Source of the DNA: JALORV01 sp963754065
GTDB lineage: Bacteria; Pseudomonadota; Gammaproteobacteria; Burkholderiales; Burkholderiaceae_F
Assembly (NCBI GenBank): GCA_963754065.1
Contig: CAVWFH010000021.1
Coordinates: 1 to 10,294 of the forward strand
Reading direction: 5' to 3'
DNA length: 10,294 nt
In this document: positions 1 to 6,653 of the stretch, piece by piece
How the letters are laid out: every line of letters begins with the position of its first letter
Position numbering within the stretch: the stretch's first letter is position 1
Made by a program: the position numbers and the translations under genes
Notes under the pieces: generated by a model
What the model was told of the DNA's origin: nothing
The model's database searches: none
Seen by the model: the letters and a program-made list of their open reading frames with translations, nothing else

Positions 1-133
1 TGCCGGCCTGCTGGCCGGCGGCCTCGTAACGGACGGTGTAGTCGATGGCCCACTGGGCATCGGCGGCAGAGTGCGCGGCACCCAAGGCAAACGTTGCGGT
101 GAGCAGTGCAAGGTAACGCGCAGAGCGTTTCAT
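1..133 (-). CDS. Secreted protein of unknown function, 5' fragment (runs off left edge)
   Basis: Only the first 44 codons are inside the window. The start is an ATG at 131-133, preceded on the minus strand by a GGGAG ribosome binding site about 7 bases upstream. The N-terminus is a typical Sec signal peptide: basic MKRSAR, then a hydrophobic core from about residue 7 to 18, then small residues suiting signal peptidase I (AHSAADA, around residues 20-26). The mature part begins near QWAIDYTVRYEAAG, too little to identify a family. It lies 53 bp downstream of the propeller lipoprotein gene on the same strand with no obvious terminator between, so the two are probably co-transcribed and may act together in the envelope. 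The function is unknown. Confidence 0.7.
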   Translation of the reverse strand, partial: MKRSARYLALLTATFALGAAHSAADAQWAIDYTVRYEAAGQQAG

Positions 134-186
134 TGAGATCTCCCGAAGGCGAGCTTGGGTGGAGGCTCTGGCGGTGGCGACGGGCC

Positions 187-3100
187 TCACGGCGCGCCCG
201 CCTGCAGATTCCTCAAGATGGCCCCGCCCTCGCCGCCCACCAGCACCGTGGTGGCGGTGACCCACGTGGCGGCGGCCAAGTTGAAGGAGATCGGCACGGA
301 CTGCTGTGTCCATGTCACTCCCTGATCGGTGCTGCGCAGAATGCCGTCGTAGCCCGTCGCAATGCCGATGCCTGCGGCGTTGAAGGACACACCGAGCTGG
401 CTGCCGGCGGTGGGGATATACACACGCGCCCACGTGACGCCCGCATCGACACTGCGCCATAGTCCGTCGTCGACAGCCAGGACGGCGATGGTGTCGTTGA
501 AGCGAGCGATCGTGCGTATCTGACTGCCAGCAGCCGTCACCGGCAATCTCGTCACCGACCACGTCGCGCCGCCGTCGACACTTCGGAGCAGCGCGCCGTC
601 GAAGCCGCCCGCGAGGCACACCATCGCCGTGAGGCAACCCACGGACTTAAGCGGCAGCGTGGTACCGCTCACGACGGCCGCCCAACTGGATCCGCCGTCG
701 GTGGTGCGAAGAATCAGCCCGTTGTCACCGACCACGAGCCCAAGGGTCGCCGACGCCATCGTTGTGTTCGTCAGGCCGATCTGGCCGAGTCGGTCATATG
801 CGATGCGCCAGGTCTGGCCGGCATCGTCCGACAGTGCGATACGTCCCTCCGGCCGGATGGCGATGACGCGTTGCTCGGTGGCAAACGAAGGCTTCTGGAA
901 CTGGGCGAAGACGGGGAAACTGCCGGCGCGCCTCCATGTGGCTCCGCCGTCCGTGCTGCGCAGCATGTCGCGCCCGAGGGACCCTGCCAGCACCACGGTG
1001 CCGCTGGGAGATGCCGCCATGCCGGTCACGGTCTCGTCGATCGTGCCGCCGCCGACGCGGGTCCATGTCTCACCACCGTCGGTCGTGCGCAGCGTAAGGC
1101 CGCTACCGCTGACCGCCAGGCCGACGGTGGGACTCGCAAAGCGCAGCCGATAGAAGCTGCTGGCGCTGAACGCAAATCCGACGGTCCAGGTCGCACCCGC
1201 GTCAGTGCTGCGCAACGTCTGCCCTAGGTCGCCCATCACAACGACCTTGTTGTTGTCCGCGAACGCGATACCGGTGCCCCGTACCATGGGAGTAACAACC
1301 GCCTGCCAGCTCGCGCCTCCGTTGATCGTGCGGGCCACTTGACCGGTCGGGCCTACCGCGATGCCAACTCCCGCGGTGTTGAAAGCCATGTCGTTCCAGT
1401 CGTCCACGAACCCGGCAGGACTGACATCGCTCCAGGTCACGCCCTGATCGGCAGATCGCAGGATCTTGCCTCCGGTGCCATAGATCAGGACCACGTTGGA
1501 GTCCGCCCAAACGACGCCGCCGGTGAAGACCACGCCAACGGCGTCCGGCACGTTGGCCACCGGGACCCAACTCGATCCGCCGTCCACAGTGCGCCACAGG
1601 CCCAGGGGGCCGGCGGCCACACCCACCGACGCGTTGGCGAAGGCGAGCTTCGCGACTGCTATCTTCCCCGGGGATCCAGCGTCCAGACGACGGCTCCAGA
1701 TCTGTCCGCCGTCGGTGCTGGTAAATACGCCCGTGTTCTGTCCGGAGCCAAGGGGGGGCGCGCCGGCTGCAACCAGCAGACCCAGCGACGGACTCGCCAG
1801 GTCGGTGAAATCGGTGCGCCCGGTTTCGAAAGCTACCTGCCAGGTGGCACCCAGGTCTGCTGTGCGCAGCGTTACCCCTGCAGCACCCACAGCCGTGAAC
1901 GTGGCTGTGGAAGGGTTGTACACCAGGCCAGCTAAGTCGCCGGCCTGCGGCAACGGGTTGGCGTAGCACCAACCACTCGCGCCTGAAAAGCAGGCGCCGG
2001 ACGTGGACGCCTGGTTCACCGTGAGAGTGACGCTGTTGCTGACGGCACTCGGGTTGACACCGTTGCTCACTGTCACGTCGACCAGCGCGCCATTGCATAC
2101 AGCGCTGAGCCCTGACAGCGTGATCGTGGCGTTGCCATTGCCGTACGTGACGGTACCGCTGCAGGTGGTGGTCGTGCCGAATCCCCCGGTCATCGCAGGC
2201 AGTGGTGTGCCGTTCAGCCTCCACGTGTAGTTCAGCGGCGCAGTGCCCGTGGCCGTGACACTGAAGGTGGCACTGCCACCGACCGTCGTGGTCTGCGCCT
2301 GCGGCTGCTGCGTGATGGCCGGCGCCACTGGCGCGGCGTTCACCGTGAGCGTGGCCACCGCGCTGGTGGTGGTGAAGCCGTTGGTTGCCGCCGCGCGATA
2401 ACGCCGCCCGCTGTCTGCGATGGCCAGTGGCCCAACCGTACAGGTCGCGGTGGTACTGGTGCCGCTGGCTGGCGGATCGGTGCGCACGCAGTTGGGCGCA
2501 ACCGAGAGTGATGTGAAGTTGTTCGGGTCGCTGGCCGTTGCCGACTGCCAGTCGATGCGCGGCAACGGGTTGCCGGTGGCCGTCACGGTGAAGCTCGCGG
2601 TCTGGCCAGCCACGACGGCGATGTTCGCTGGCTGCAGGGTGAAGCTCGGCGCGACCGGTGCCTGTGTGACTGTGAGCGTGGCCGGGTTGGAGATCACGCA
2701 GAGGGACGGGGCTGCACACACTGCCACCTGGAACTGCGAGCCGTTGTCGGAGAGCGCCGTGGCGGCAAGGTTGAACGTGGCGGCGGTGGCGCCGGCGATC
2801 GGGGCAAACGCGGCGTTGGCGTCGGCGCGTCGGGACCATTGGTAGGTCAGGGCCGCTGCAGGCGTGACGCTGGCCACCACACTGAAGCTGGCGGGCTGGC
2901 CTTCCACCACGCCGGCATTGGCGGGCTGCTGGGTGATCATCGGCGCCGGTGCCGGTGCAGGCGTCGGCGCACTGACGTCGCGGATGCGGATCGGGATCAC
3001 CGCGTTGTACTCCCACTCCCCGGCCCTGGCCTGTGCCCACAACGGGCGCACCACGCCGTTCGGGTTGCGGGCGCTGGCGACCTGTGCGGGCGTTACCGTG

Positions 3101-4116
3101 ATCGTGAAGGTGCTGGTGAAGTTCTGTGTGACTTCGCGGACGTTGGGCGCCTCGGCGCTCCACGCGATGCCGAGTTGCCGTTGGACGATCACTCCGGTGG
3201 CCGTACCGGTGAAGCGCGAGCCGGTTTCGAGTGTGTCCACGCGCGCAGCGGCGAACGGCGCGCGGGTCCAGGTGATGCGCCCGGTCAACACGGTCGGCGT
3301 GGTGACCAGCAGTACCGGCTGGATCGCACTGTAGGTCGTGTCCTGCGACACCGGGAACGGATCGCCGCTGTCAGTCAGCAATTCGAAGCGCAGTACGTTG
3401 GAGGTCGGACAGTTCTGCGCGAATGGCGAGTTGGACGGCAGGTTGTTGGTGCAGGCGCCGACCGCTACGTACGACAGCGAGTCGATGCTCGCGGTCAGCG
3501 CGTCGACGGCCCCGCTATTGGTGCCGATCGCCGCCCAGCGGCCACCGGGCTCGGCTTTCATCAGGAACGTCGGTCGGCCTGCTGCCTGCGCGACGTCTGA
3601 CGGCACGCGGACGGCCACCGGCTGGTTGAACACCTGTCCATGCGGCGTGATTGCGTAGACAGCGCTCAGCAGATCGATGCCACCGGGCAGCGGCGGCGCG
3701 CCACTACCGTCGCGGGCAATGCGAAAAGTGACGTCGCTGTCGACTGCGCCCGGCGGGACCCCCAGCCGCACGCCGTCGGGACCATCGACGAAGCCGCCGG
3801 CTGCACCGATCGTCGCGCTGCCTTCGCTGGGCGGAGGCGCGGGCGGCGGCACGGCAGGGTCATCGGAGCCACCGCAGGCGGTCAGCCACGCGCTCATCAA
3901 TAGCGCCACGCACGCCGCCAGCGTCGCCCGCGCCCACCGCTGCGTGGTGGTGGGCGGGTTTGAAGTGGGCGCCGGAGCCGCGGCTGGAACAGGGGCGGCC
4001 GCTCGCGTGGACACCGAGGGCGGCTGACCGTCGTTGCCGCCGCAGCGGCCCAGCGCCAGGGACAGCACACTGAGATCGTGCCCGAGGGAAACACTTCTCG
4101 CGCTTTGCGCCTTCAT
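187..4116 (-). CDS. Putative surface lipoprotein: ZU5-like region, three Ig-like domains and a 14-repeat Asp-box (Ycf48/BNR-type) beta-propeller
   Basis: This encodes 1309 residues from the ATG at 4114-4116. That start was chosen over an in-frame TTG 15 codons upstream because AAGGTGG sits 7 bases before the ATG. A hydrophobic segment (residues 62-80) ends in a lipobox, LTAC with Cys81, followed by GGSDD, so export and lipidation are likely, although the segment lies unusually far from the start. Residues about 100-220 resemble a ZU5-like domain (GAAGGFVDGPDGVRLGVPPGAV). Three Ig-like domains follow at about 391-485, 488-593 and 597-701, each opening with an ITQQP/FTLQP-like motif. Residues 705-1305 carry 13 Asp-boxes of the form S/T-x-D-x-G-x-T/S-W, spaced 40-48 residues, plus a degenerate fourteenth at 1304. 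This matches the Ycf48/BNR sialidase-like propeller fold. No catalytic residues are evident, so a binding or adhesive surface role is inferred. It is separated from the upstream operon by 450 bp. Confidence 0.88.
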   Translation of the reverse strand: MKAQSARSVSLGHDLSVLSLALGRCGGNDGQPPSVSTRAAAPVPAAAPAPTSNPPTTTQRWARATLAACVALLMSAWLTACGGSDDPAVPPPAPPPSEGSATIGAAGGFVDGPDGVRLGVPPGAVDSDVTFRIARDGSGAPPLPGGIDLLSAVYAITPHGQVFNQPVAVRVPSDVAQAAGRPTFLMKAEPGGRWAAIGTNSGAVDALTASIDSLSYVAVGACTNNLPSNSPFAQNCPTSNVLRFELLTDSGDPFPVSQDTTYSAIQPVLLVTTPTVLTGRITWTRAPFAAARVDTLETGSRFTGTATGVIVQRQLGIAWSAEAPNVREVTQNFTSTFTITVTPAQVASARNPNGVVRPLWAQARAGEWEYNAVIPIRIRDVSAPTPAPAPAPMITQQPANAGVVEGQPASFSVVASVTPAAALTYQWSRRADANAAFAPIAGATAATFNLAATALSDNGSQFQVAVCAAPSLCVISNPATLTVTQAPVAPSFTLQPANIAVVAGQTASFTVTATGNPLPRIDWQSATASDPNNFTSLSVAPNCVRTDPPASGTSTTATCTVGPLAIADSGRRYRAAATNGFTTTSAVATLTVNAAPVAPAITQQPQAQTTTVGGSATFSVTATGTAPLNYTWRLNGTPLPAMTGGFGTTTTCSGTVTYGNGNATITLSGLSAVCNGALVDVTVSNGVNPSAVSNSVTLTVNQASTSGACFSGASGWCYANPLPQAGDLAGLVYNPSTATFTAVGAAGVTLRTADLGATWQVAFETGRTDFTDLASPSLGLLVAAGAPPLGSGQNTGVFTSTDGGQIWSRRLDAGSPGKIAVAKLAFANASVGVAAGPLGLWRTVDGGSSWVPVANVPDAVGVVFTGGVVWADSNVVLIYGTGGKILRSADQGVTWSDVSPAGFVDDWNDMAFNTAGVGIAVGPTGQVARTINGGASWQAVVTPMVRGTGIAFADNNKVVVMGDLGQTLRSTDAGATWTVGFAFSASSFYRLRFASPTVGLAVSGSGLTLRTTDGGETWTRVGGGTIDETVTGMAASPSGTVVLAGSLGRDMLRSTDGGATWRRAGSFPVFAQFQKPSFATEQRVIAIRPEGRIALSDDAGQTWRIAYDRLGQIGLTNTTMASATLGLVVGDNGLILRTTDGGSSWAAVVSGTTLPLKSVGCLTAMVCLAGGFDGALLRSVDGGATWSVTRLPVTAAGSQIRTIARFNDTIAVLAVDDGLWRSVDAGVTWARVYIPTAGSQLGVSFNAAGIGIATGYDGILRSTDQGVTWTQQSVPISFNLAAATWVTATTVLVGGEGGAILRNLQAGAP

Positions 4117-4123
4117 GGTTTGC

Positions 4124-4130
4124 CCACCTT
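4124..4130 (-). promoter_or_regulatory. Ribosome binding site that fixes the lipoprotein gene start
   Basis: The minus strand reads AAGGTGG with 7 bases before the ATG at 4116. The competing in-frame TTG at 4161 has no comparable site, so the shorter protein is preferred. Confidence 0.6.
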
Positions 4131-4175
4131 CGAGACCTCGGATTGGGTCTCCACGGCGCAAACGTAGAAGTCAGG

Positions 4176-4195
4176 GCGTCACGCGAGCGTCACGC
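4176..4195 (-). promoter_or_regulatory. Tandem 9-bp direct repeats with 11-bp period, possible activator site
   Basis: On the minus strand GCGTGACGC occurs twice, perfectly, separated by two bases (TC), giving an 11-bp period, about one helical turn. The repeats lie 60-80 bp upstream of the lipoprotein start codon, a position where a promoter is expected. Tandem direct repeats with this spacing are typical of OmpR/PhoB-family response regulator sites, but the family assignment is inference and no clear -10 element follows. Confidence 0.3.
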
Positions 4196-4243
4196 CGAAC
4201 AGAACTGAAGCTTTGTTCAATAGATTCGCGGTTCAGCTCGCCT

Positions 4244-4257
4244 TGTAATCGTTTTCA
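4244..4257 (-). promoter_or_regulatory. LacI/GalR-type operator-like pseudo-palindrome
   Basis: The minus strand reads TGAAAACGATTACA, an imperfect palindrome centred on CG. It fits the general half-site pattern of LacI/GalR-family operators (TGWAANCG-NTNWCA). It lies about 128 bp upstream of the lipoprotein start codon in the AT-richer part of the spacer, so it could control that gene. One 14-bp match can occur by chance, and no LacI-family regulator is encoded in the window. Confidence 0.25.
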
Positions 4258-4461
4258 CGCGAGTGGTCAGGACTTGACGTCCGGCATCGGGCTGAAGGAA
4301 ACGGCTGCTTCGCGGAGGCGTCTATGGCCGCAACGGGTCGCGATCTGCCGATAGGCGACCCCCGCAAGCGGTTACTCGGCGCGCGGTGCGTCGTATACGG
4401 ACTCAGTGATTCTGACGGAAGTTTAGACAGGTACTCACTGCTCCGCCCTAATCGTCGAGTG

Positions 4462-4479
4462 ACGCGCCGATCGGCGCGT
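4462..4479. repeat. Perfect 18-bp palindrome (possible terminator stem or protein site)
   Basis: ACGCGCCGATCGGCGCGT is identical to its reverse complement. As RNA it can form a 7-bp GC-rich stem with a GATC loop. It lies about 90 bp past the stop codon of the AgmX/PglI-like gene. No U-tract follows on the minus strand. On the plus strand the next bases are TGCTATTTTCC. A terminator-like or boundary role is possible, and a dimeric protein binding site is the alternative. Confidence 0.4.
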
Positions 4480-4539
4480 TGCTATTTTCCGCTGCGGCTT
4501 GCGTCGCACGAAGTCTGACTCACGACACGCTTCAAGGGA

Positions 4540-4554
4540 CGGCTGAGAAAGCCG
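4540..4554 (-). terminator. Weak hairpin after the operon's last gene, terminator candidate
   Basis: The minus strand reads CGGCT, a 5-base loop, then AGCCG, starting 12 bases past the stop codon at 4567-4569. The following bases (TCCCTT) are only weakly U-rich, so it is at best a poor intrinsic terminator. Confidence 0.2.
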
Positions 4555-4566
4555 AAAGCGGCGCTG

Positions 4567-5634
4567 CTAGGAAGGCAGGAAATCCACCGGCCAAGTGACC
4601 GTGATGGCGTCCACGTCCTTCGCGCCGAAATCAAACTGCTTGATGCGCGCCAGGAGCTTGCGCTCGAGGTCCGCCGCCTTCAGCTCGCTCGAAACGACGC
4701 GCAGGTCGACCACCTGCCCTTCGGGCGCGATCTTCAGTTCGAGCACGACCCGGCCCTGCAGTGACGGTTCCTCGCGCAGCGCACGGTTGTAGATCGCGTA
4801 GATCGCGCCCTTGTTGCGTTCGAACACGAGCTTGATCTCTTCGATCGAGCGCGATGCCTTGCCGCTCCCGCCTCGTTGCAACGTGCCGCCCGCGCCACTC
4901 CCCCCGGCGCCGCCACGACCGACGGCGCCCTGCGTCGTGCCCCCGGGACCGCCGCCACCGCGTCCGCCCGCGACGCCTTCGACCAGCGTCGTCGAGCGAC
5001 CGGCCAGTCCGCCGCCGCCGGTATCGCGGCTGTAGGCCGCGGTGTTGATGCCGCCGCTTCCTCCGGTTGCATTCGATGTGATCAGCGAACGGGTCGGCAC
5101 GCCGGGTCCGACGCCGGAGCCAACGCCCGGGCCGACGCCGGAACCCACGCCCGGGCCTGGCTTGATGTCCTTGTTCATCTGCACCGCGGCCGGAGCCGCA
5201 TGCATTTCTGCGAGTTCGTTCTTCATCGCGAGCAGGCCCACGCCGGACGCGCGGGCCCTCGCGTTCTCGAGCTTTTCGCCCGGCGGTTTGTTGGCCTCCG
5301 GCCGGCGCGCTTCGACGATGGCGACCTTCGGAGCAGCTTTCGGCACATCAGGCGTCGCAGCCTTGGCTTCGTCCTTTGGCACGGGCCTGTCGAGCTTCGG
5401 CAAGGGTACCGGCGGTGGCGCCTCACGATCCAGCAACAGCTTTGCCAGCCGCGGTGGCAGCGGTTCGACCGCCGCACGATCGGGTTCACTTACGGGCAGC
5501 CAGGGCATCACGAGCGCAATCAGCAAGCAGATCGCCAGCACCTGCTTCAGGATGCGTTTGAAGCGCTCCTCGTCCTCGGCCGAAACCGACCACGCCAGGA
5601 TCGGCGTGTGCAGATAGGTCGCTGCAGCAGTCAT
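4567..5634 (-). CDS. TonB-like energy transducer with AgmX/PglI-type C-terminal domain
   Basis: The protein has 355 residues. It has a short cytoplasmic N-terminus (about 1-28), one membrane anchor (about 29-47, ILKQVLAICLLIALV), a Pro/Lys/Ala-rich periplasmic stretch (50-125), a Gly-rich low-complexity region (about 155-260) including PGPGVGSGVGPGVGSGVGPG, and a C-terminal domain (about 262-353: SIEEIKLVFERNKGAIYAIY, then GRVVLELKIAPEGQV, ending WPVDFLPS). That domain matches the AgmX/PglI tail family, a TonB-C-like fold. The role inferred is to carry energy from the adjacent ExbB/ExbD motor across the periplasm, as proposed for GltG/GltJ-type proteins. Its start overlaps the preceding stop by one base (TGATG), so translation is probably coupled. 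The two Cys usual in this domain are replaced by Ile281 and Lys326 by my alignment. A true siderophore TonB is less likely because the tail and Gly-rich linker differ. Confidence 0.85.
   Translation of the reverse strand: MTAAATYLHTPILAWSVSAEDEERFKRILKQVLAICLLIALVMPWLPVSEPDRAAVEPLPPRLAKLLLDREAPPPVPLPKLDRPVPKDEAKAATPDVPKAAPKVAIVEARRPEANKPPGEKLENARARASGVGLLAMKNELAEMHAAPAAVQMNKDIKPGPGVGSGVGPGVGSGVGPGVPTRSLITSNATGGSGGINTAAYSRDTGGGGLAGRSTTLVEGVAGGRGGGGPGGTTQGAVGRGGAGGSGAGGTLQRGGSGKASRSIEEIKLVFERNKGAIYAIYNRALREEPSLQGRVVLELKIAPEGQVVDLRVVSSELKAADLERKLLARIKQFDFGAKDVDAITVTWPVDFLPS
5108..5155 (-). repeat. Two tandem 24-bp units coding a Gly-Val-Gly-Ser linker
   Basis: Two adjacent 24-base units (5108-5131 and 5132-5155) differ at only a few positions. 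They encode the repeated octapeptide PGVGSGVG in the Gly-rich periplasmic linker of the TonB-like protein. Partial copies flank them. Such units can expand or contract by slippage and so vary linker length between strains. Confidence 0.65.
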
Positions 5635-6125
5635 CAGCCGCCCTTCTTCTGCACGGCGAACGAGACATCGGTGAAATCGGCACGCGCGCAGGTGACCATC
5701 ACCTTGCGCAGCAGGCGGTACGGAATCTCCTTGTCGCCCATGATCGTGATCGCGCGCTTGGACGCTTCGTTCTCGGCGCGGATCACCTGCCGACTGGCCA
5801 GCACGTCCAGCTCGGCCTTCAACGTCGGAATGAGATCGCTTTCGGCATTGAGGACGTCGCTCACCGCGGCGACCTTGCGGCCATCGACGATGATGTCGCT
5901 CTGATTGACCATCACCACCACGGTTTCGCGCGGCGTCTTCTCTGCGGTCGACTCCGGCAGTTTGATCGCCTTCGAATTGGGGAGGATCTCCGCGACGCCC
6001 ATGTTGAACAGCAGGAAGAAGATCAGGATCGTGAAGATGTCGATCAGCGACACAAGGTTGAGGTCAACCGACGACGTGTTGCGATTGCGGCGCGCCGCGC
6101 GCCTCTGGATCCCGCTCTGTTTCAT
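5634..6125 (-). CDS. ExbD/TolR-family motor subunit, with the membrane Asp kept
   Basis: The protein has 163 residues, slightly longer than typical ExbD or TolR. It has a basic cytoplasmic N-terminus (RRAARRNRN), one transmembrane helix (about 22-44, NLVSLIDIFTILIFFLLF) and a periplasmic domain ending in the ExbD-like segment ITIMGDKEIPYRLLRKVMVT. Asp29 in SLIDIF aligns with the proton-coupling Asp of E. coli ExbD (Asp25) and TolR (Asp23). With ExbB-type subunits it should form the inner-membrane proton channel that energises the TonB-like protein. The start ATG overlaps the previous gene by 4 bp (ATGA) and the stop overlaps the next start by 1 bp, so it is the middle of a translationally coupled trio. 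It probably plays the part of AglQ or AglS in the Myxococcus machinery; which one cannot be decided by eye. Confidence 0.9.
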   Translation of the reverse strand: MKQSGIQRRAARRNRNTSSVDLNLVSLIDIFTILIFFLLFNMGVAEILPNSKAIKLPESTAEKTPRETVVVMVNQSDIIVDGRKVAAVSDVLNAESDLIPTLKAELDVLASRQVIRAENEASKRAITIMGDKEIPYRLLRKVMVTCARADFTDVSFAVQKKGG

Positions 6126-6628
6126 CGCGCGGCCGCCTGCCGAATCGGCGCATCGCCGATCGAGATGTCGGGGAAAAGCGCCACTTCCACCACCTTGGCG
6201 CCCTGCACCTGACGTCCGGCGCGTAATGCGTCCATCACCTGCACCAGCACGTCGTAGGGAACGTTGGGCTCGGGCAGCACCGTGGCATCGGTCTTGTCGG
6301 GGAAGCGCTCCTTGATCGTTCGCGCCACCGTGCCGAGCATCGCAATGTCATGCTGACCCGCCGACGTCCTGGGAATGCTCTGGATCAGGCCGCCGATGCG
6401 ATCACCGACCTCGATCACATCGGCACGAATCACGATCTCGAGGTTGAGCTTGTCGGCCGAGAGCTTCTCAAGTGCGCCGGTCGACTGTGCTGGCAACGAC
6501 ATGTCGAGCACCGAGAGGTGCGTGAAGACCGCCGTGCTGAGCAGGAACGGCACCAGCACGACGATCAGGTTAATGAACGCCGTGACGTCGAGCCCGGTGG
6601 GCTCGCGGCGCAGGCGACGCACGCGCAT
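6122..6628 (-). CDS. ExbD/TolR-family motor subunit, with the membrane Asp replaced by Asn
   Basis: The protein has 168 residues. A basic N-terminus (RVRRLRRE) is followed by one transmembrane helix (about 15-37, LDVTAFINLIVVLVPFLLST) and a periplasmic domain with the typical C-terminal pattern ATVLPEPNVPYDVLVQVMDA. Aligning LDVTAFIN with INIVPLLD of TolR puts Asn20 (codon AAC at 6569-6571) at the position of the essential proton-carrying Asp. This copy may therefore be a structural rather than proton-translocating partner of the next ExbD. The start ATG at 6626-6628 has GAGGAG about 7 bases upstream. It lies 25 bp after the ExbB-like gene and overlaps the next ExbD-like gene by 4 bp, and the three products presumably share one complex. 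Confidence 0.88.
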   Translation of the reverse strand: MRVRRLRREPTGLDVTAFINLIVVLVPFLLSTAVFTHLSVLDMSLPAQSTGALEKLSADKLNLEIVIRADVIEVGDRIGGLIQSIPRTSAGQHDIAMLGTVARTIKERFPDKTDATVLPEPNVPYDVLVQVMDALRAGRQVQGAKVVEVALFPDISIGDAPIRQAAAR

Positions 6629-6653
6629 GCTGTGCTCCTCGGCTCTCGCCCGA

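Larger units (their letters stand above)
4117..4566. other. Non-coding spacer between the motor operon and the lipoprotein gene
   Basis: About 450 bases hold no credible gene. The short plus-strand frames here have no ribosome binding site and no recognisable composition. Locally AT-richer stretches lie around 4200-4257 and 4420-4440. Structures seen are a 5-bp-stem hairpin at 4540-4554 just past the operon's last stop codon, an 18-bp palindrome at 4462-4479, a LacI-type operator-like sequence at 4244-4257, and 9-bp direct repeats at 4176-4195. No good match to a sigma-70 promoter stands out. The spacer most likely holds the end of the upstream transcript and the promoter of the lipoprotein gene. 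Confidence 0.6.

Noticed and set aside
2..19. Inverted repeat with 7-bp GC-rich arms
   Set aside because: It lies inside the coding sequence of the left-edge gene (Ala-Gly-Gln repeats) and is explained by codon usage.
1202..3163. Long minus-strand open frame of about 650 codons inside the lipoprotein gene
   Set aside because: It is a shadow frame of high-GC coding DNA: the translation is rich in Arg, His and Gln without domains, while the overlapping frame has clear Ig-like domains and Asp-boxes.
4117..4161. Longer start (TTG at 4161) for the lipoprotein
   Set aside because: There is no ribosome binding site before it, whereas AAGGTGG lies 7 bases before the ATG at 4116. The extra 15 residues add no signal-like sequence.
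4400..4445. AT-richer stretch in the spacer resembling an insertion sequence end
   Set aside because: No matching inverted end, target duplication or transposase fragment is present in the window.
4324..4518. Possible small plus-strand gene in the 450-bp spacer
   Set aside because: It has no ribosome binding site, random-looking composition and no neighbour on that strand.
4876..5904. Plus-strand open frame of about 340 codons opposite the TonB-like and ExbD genes
   Set aside because: It has Arg-rich, unstructured composition antisense to recognisable genes. High GC suppresses stop codons.
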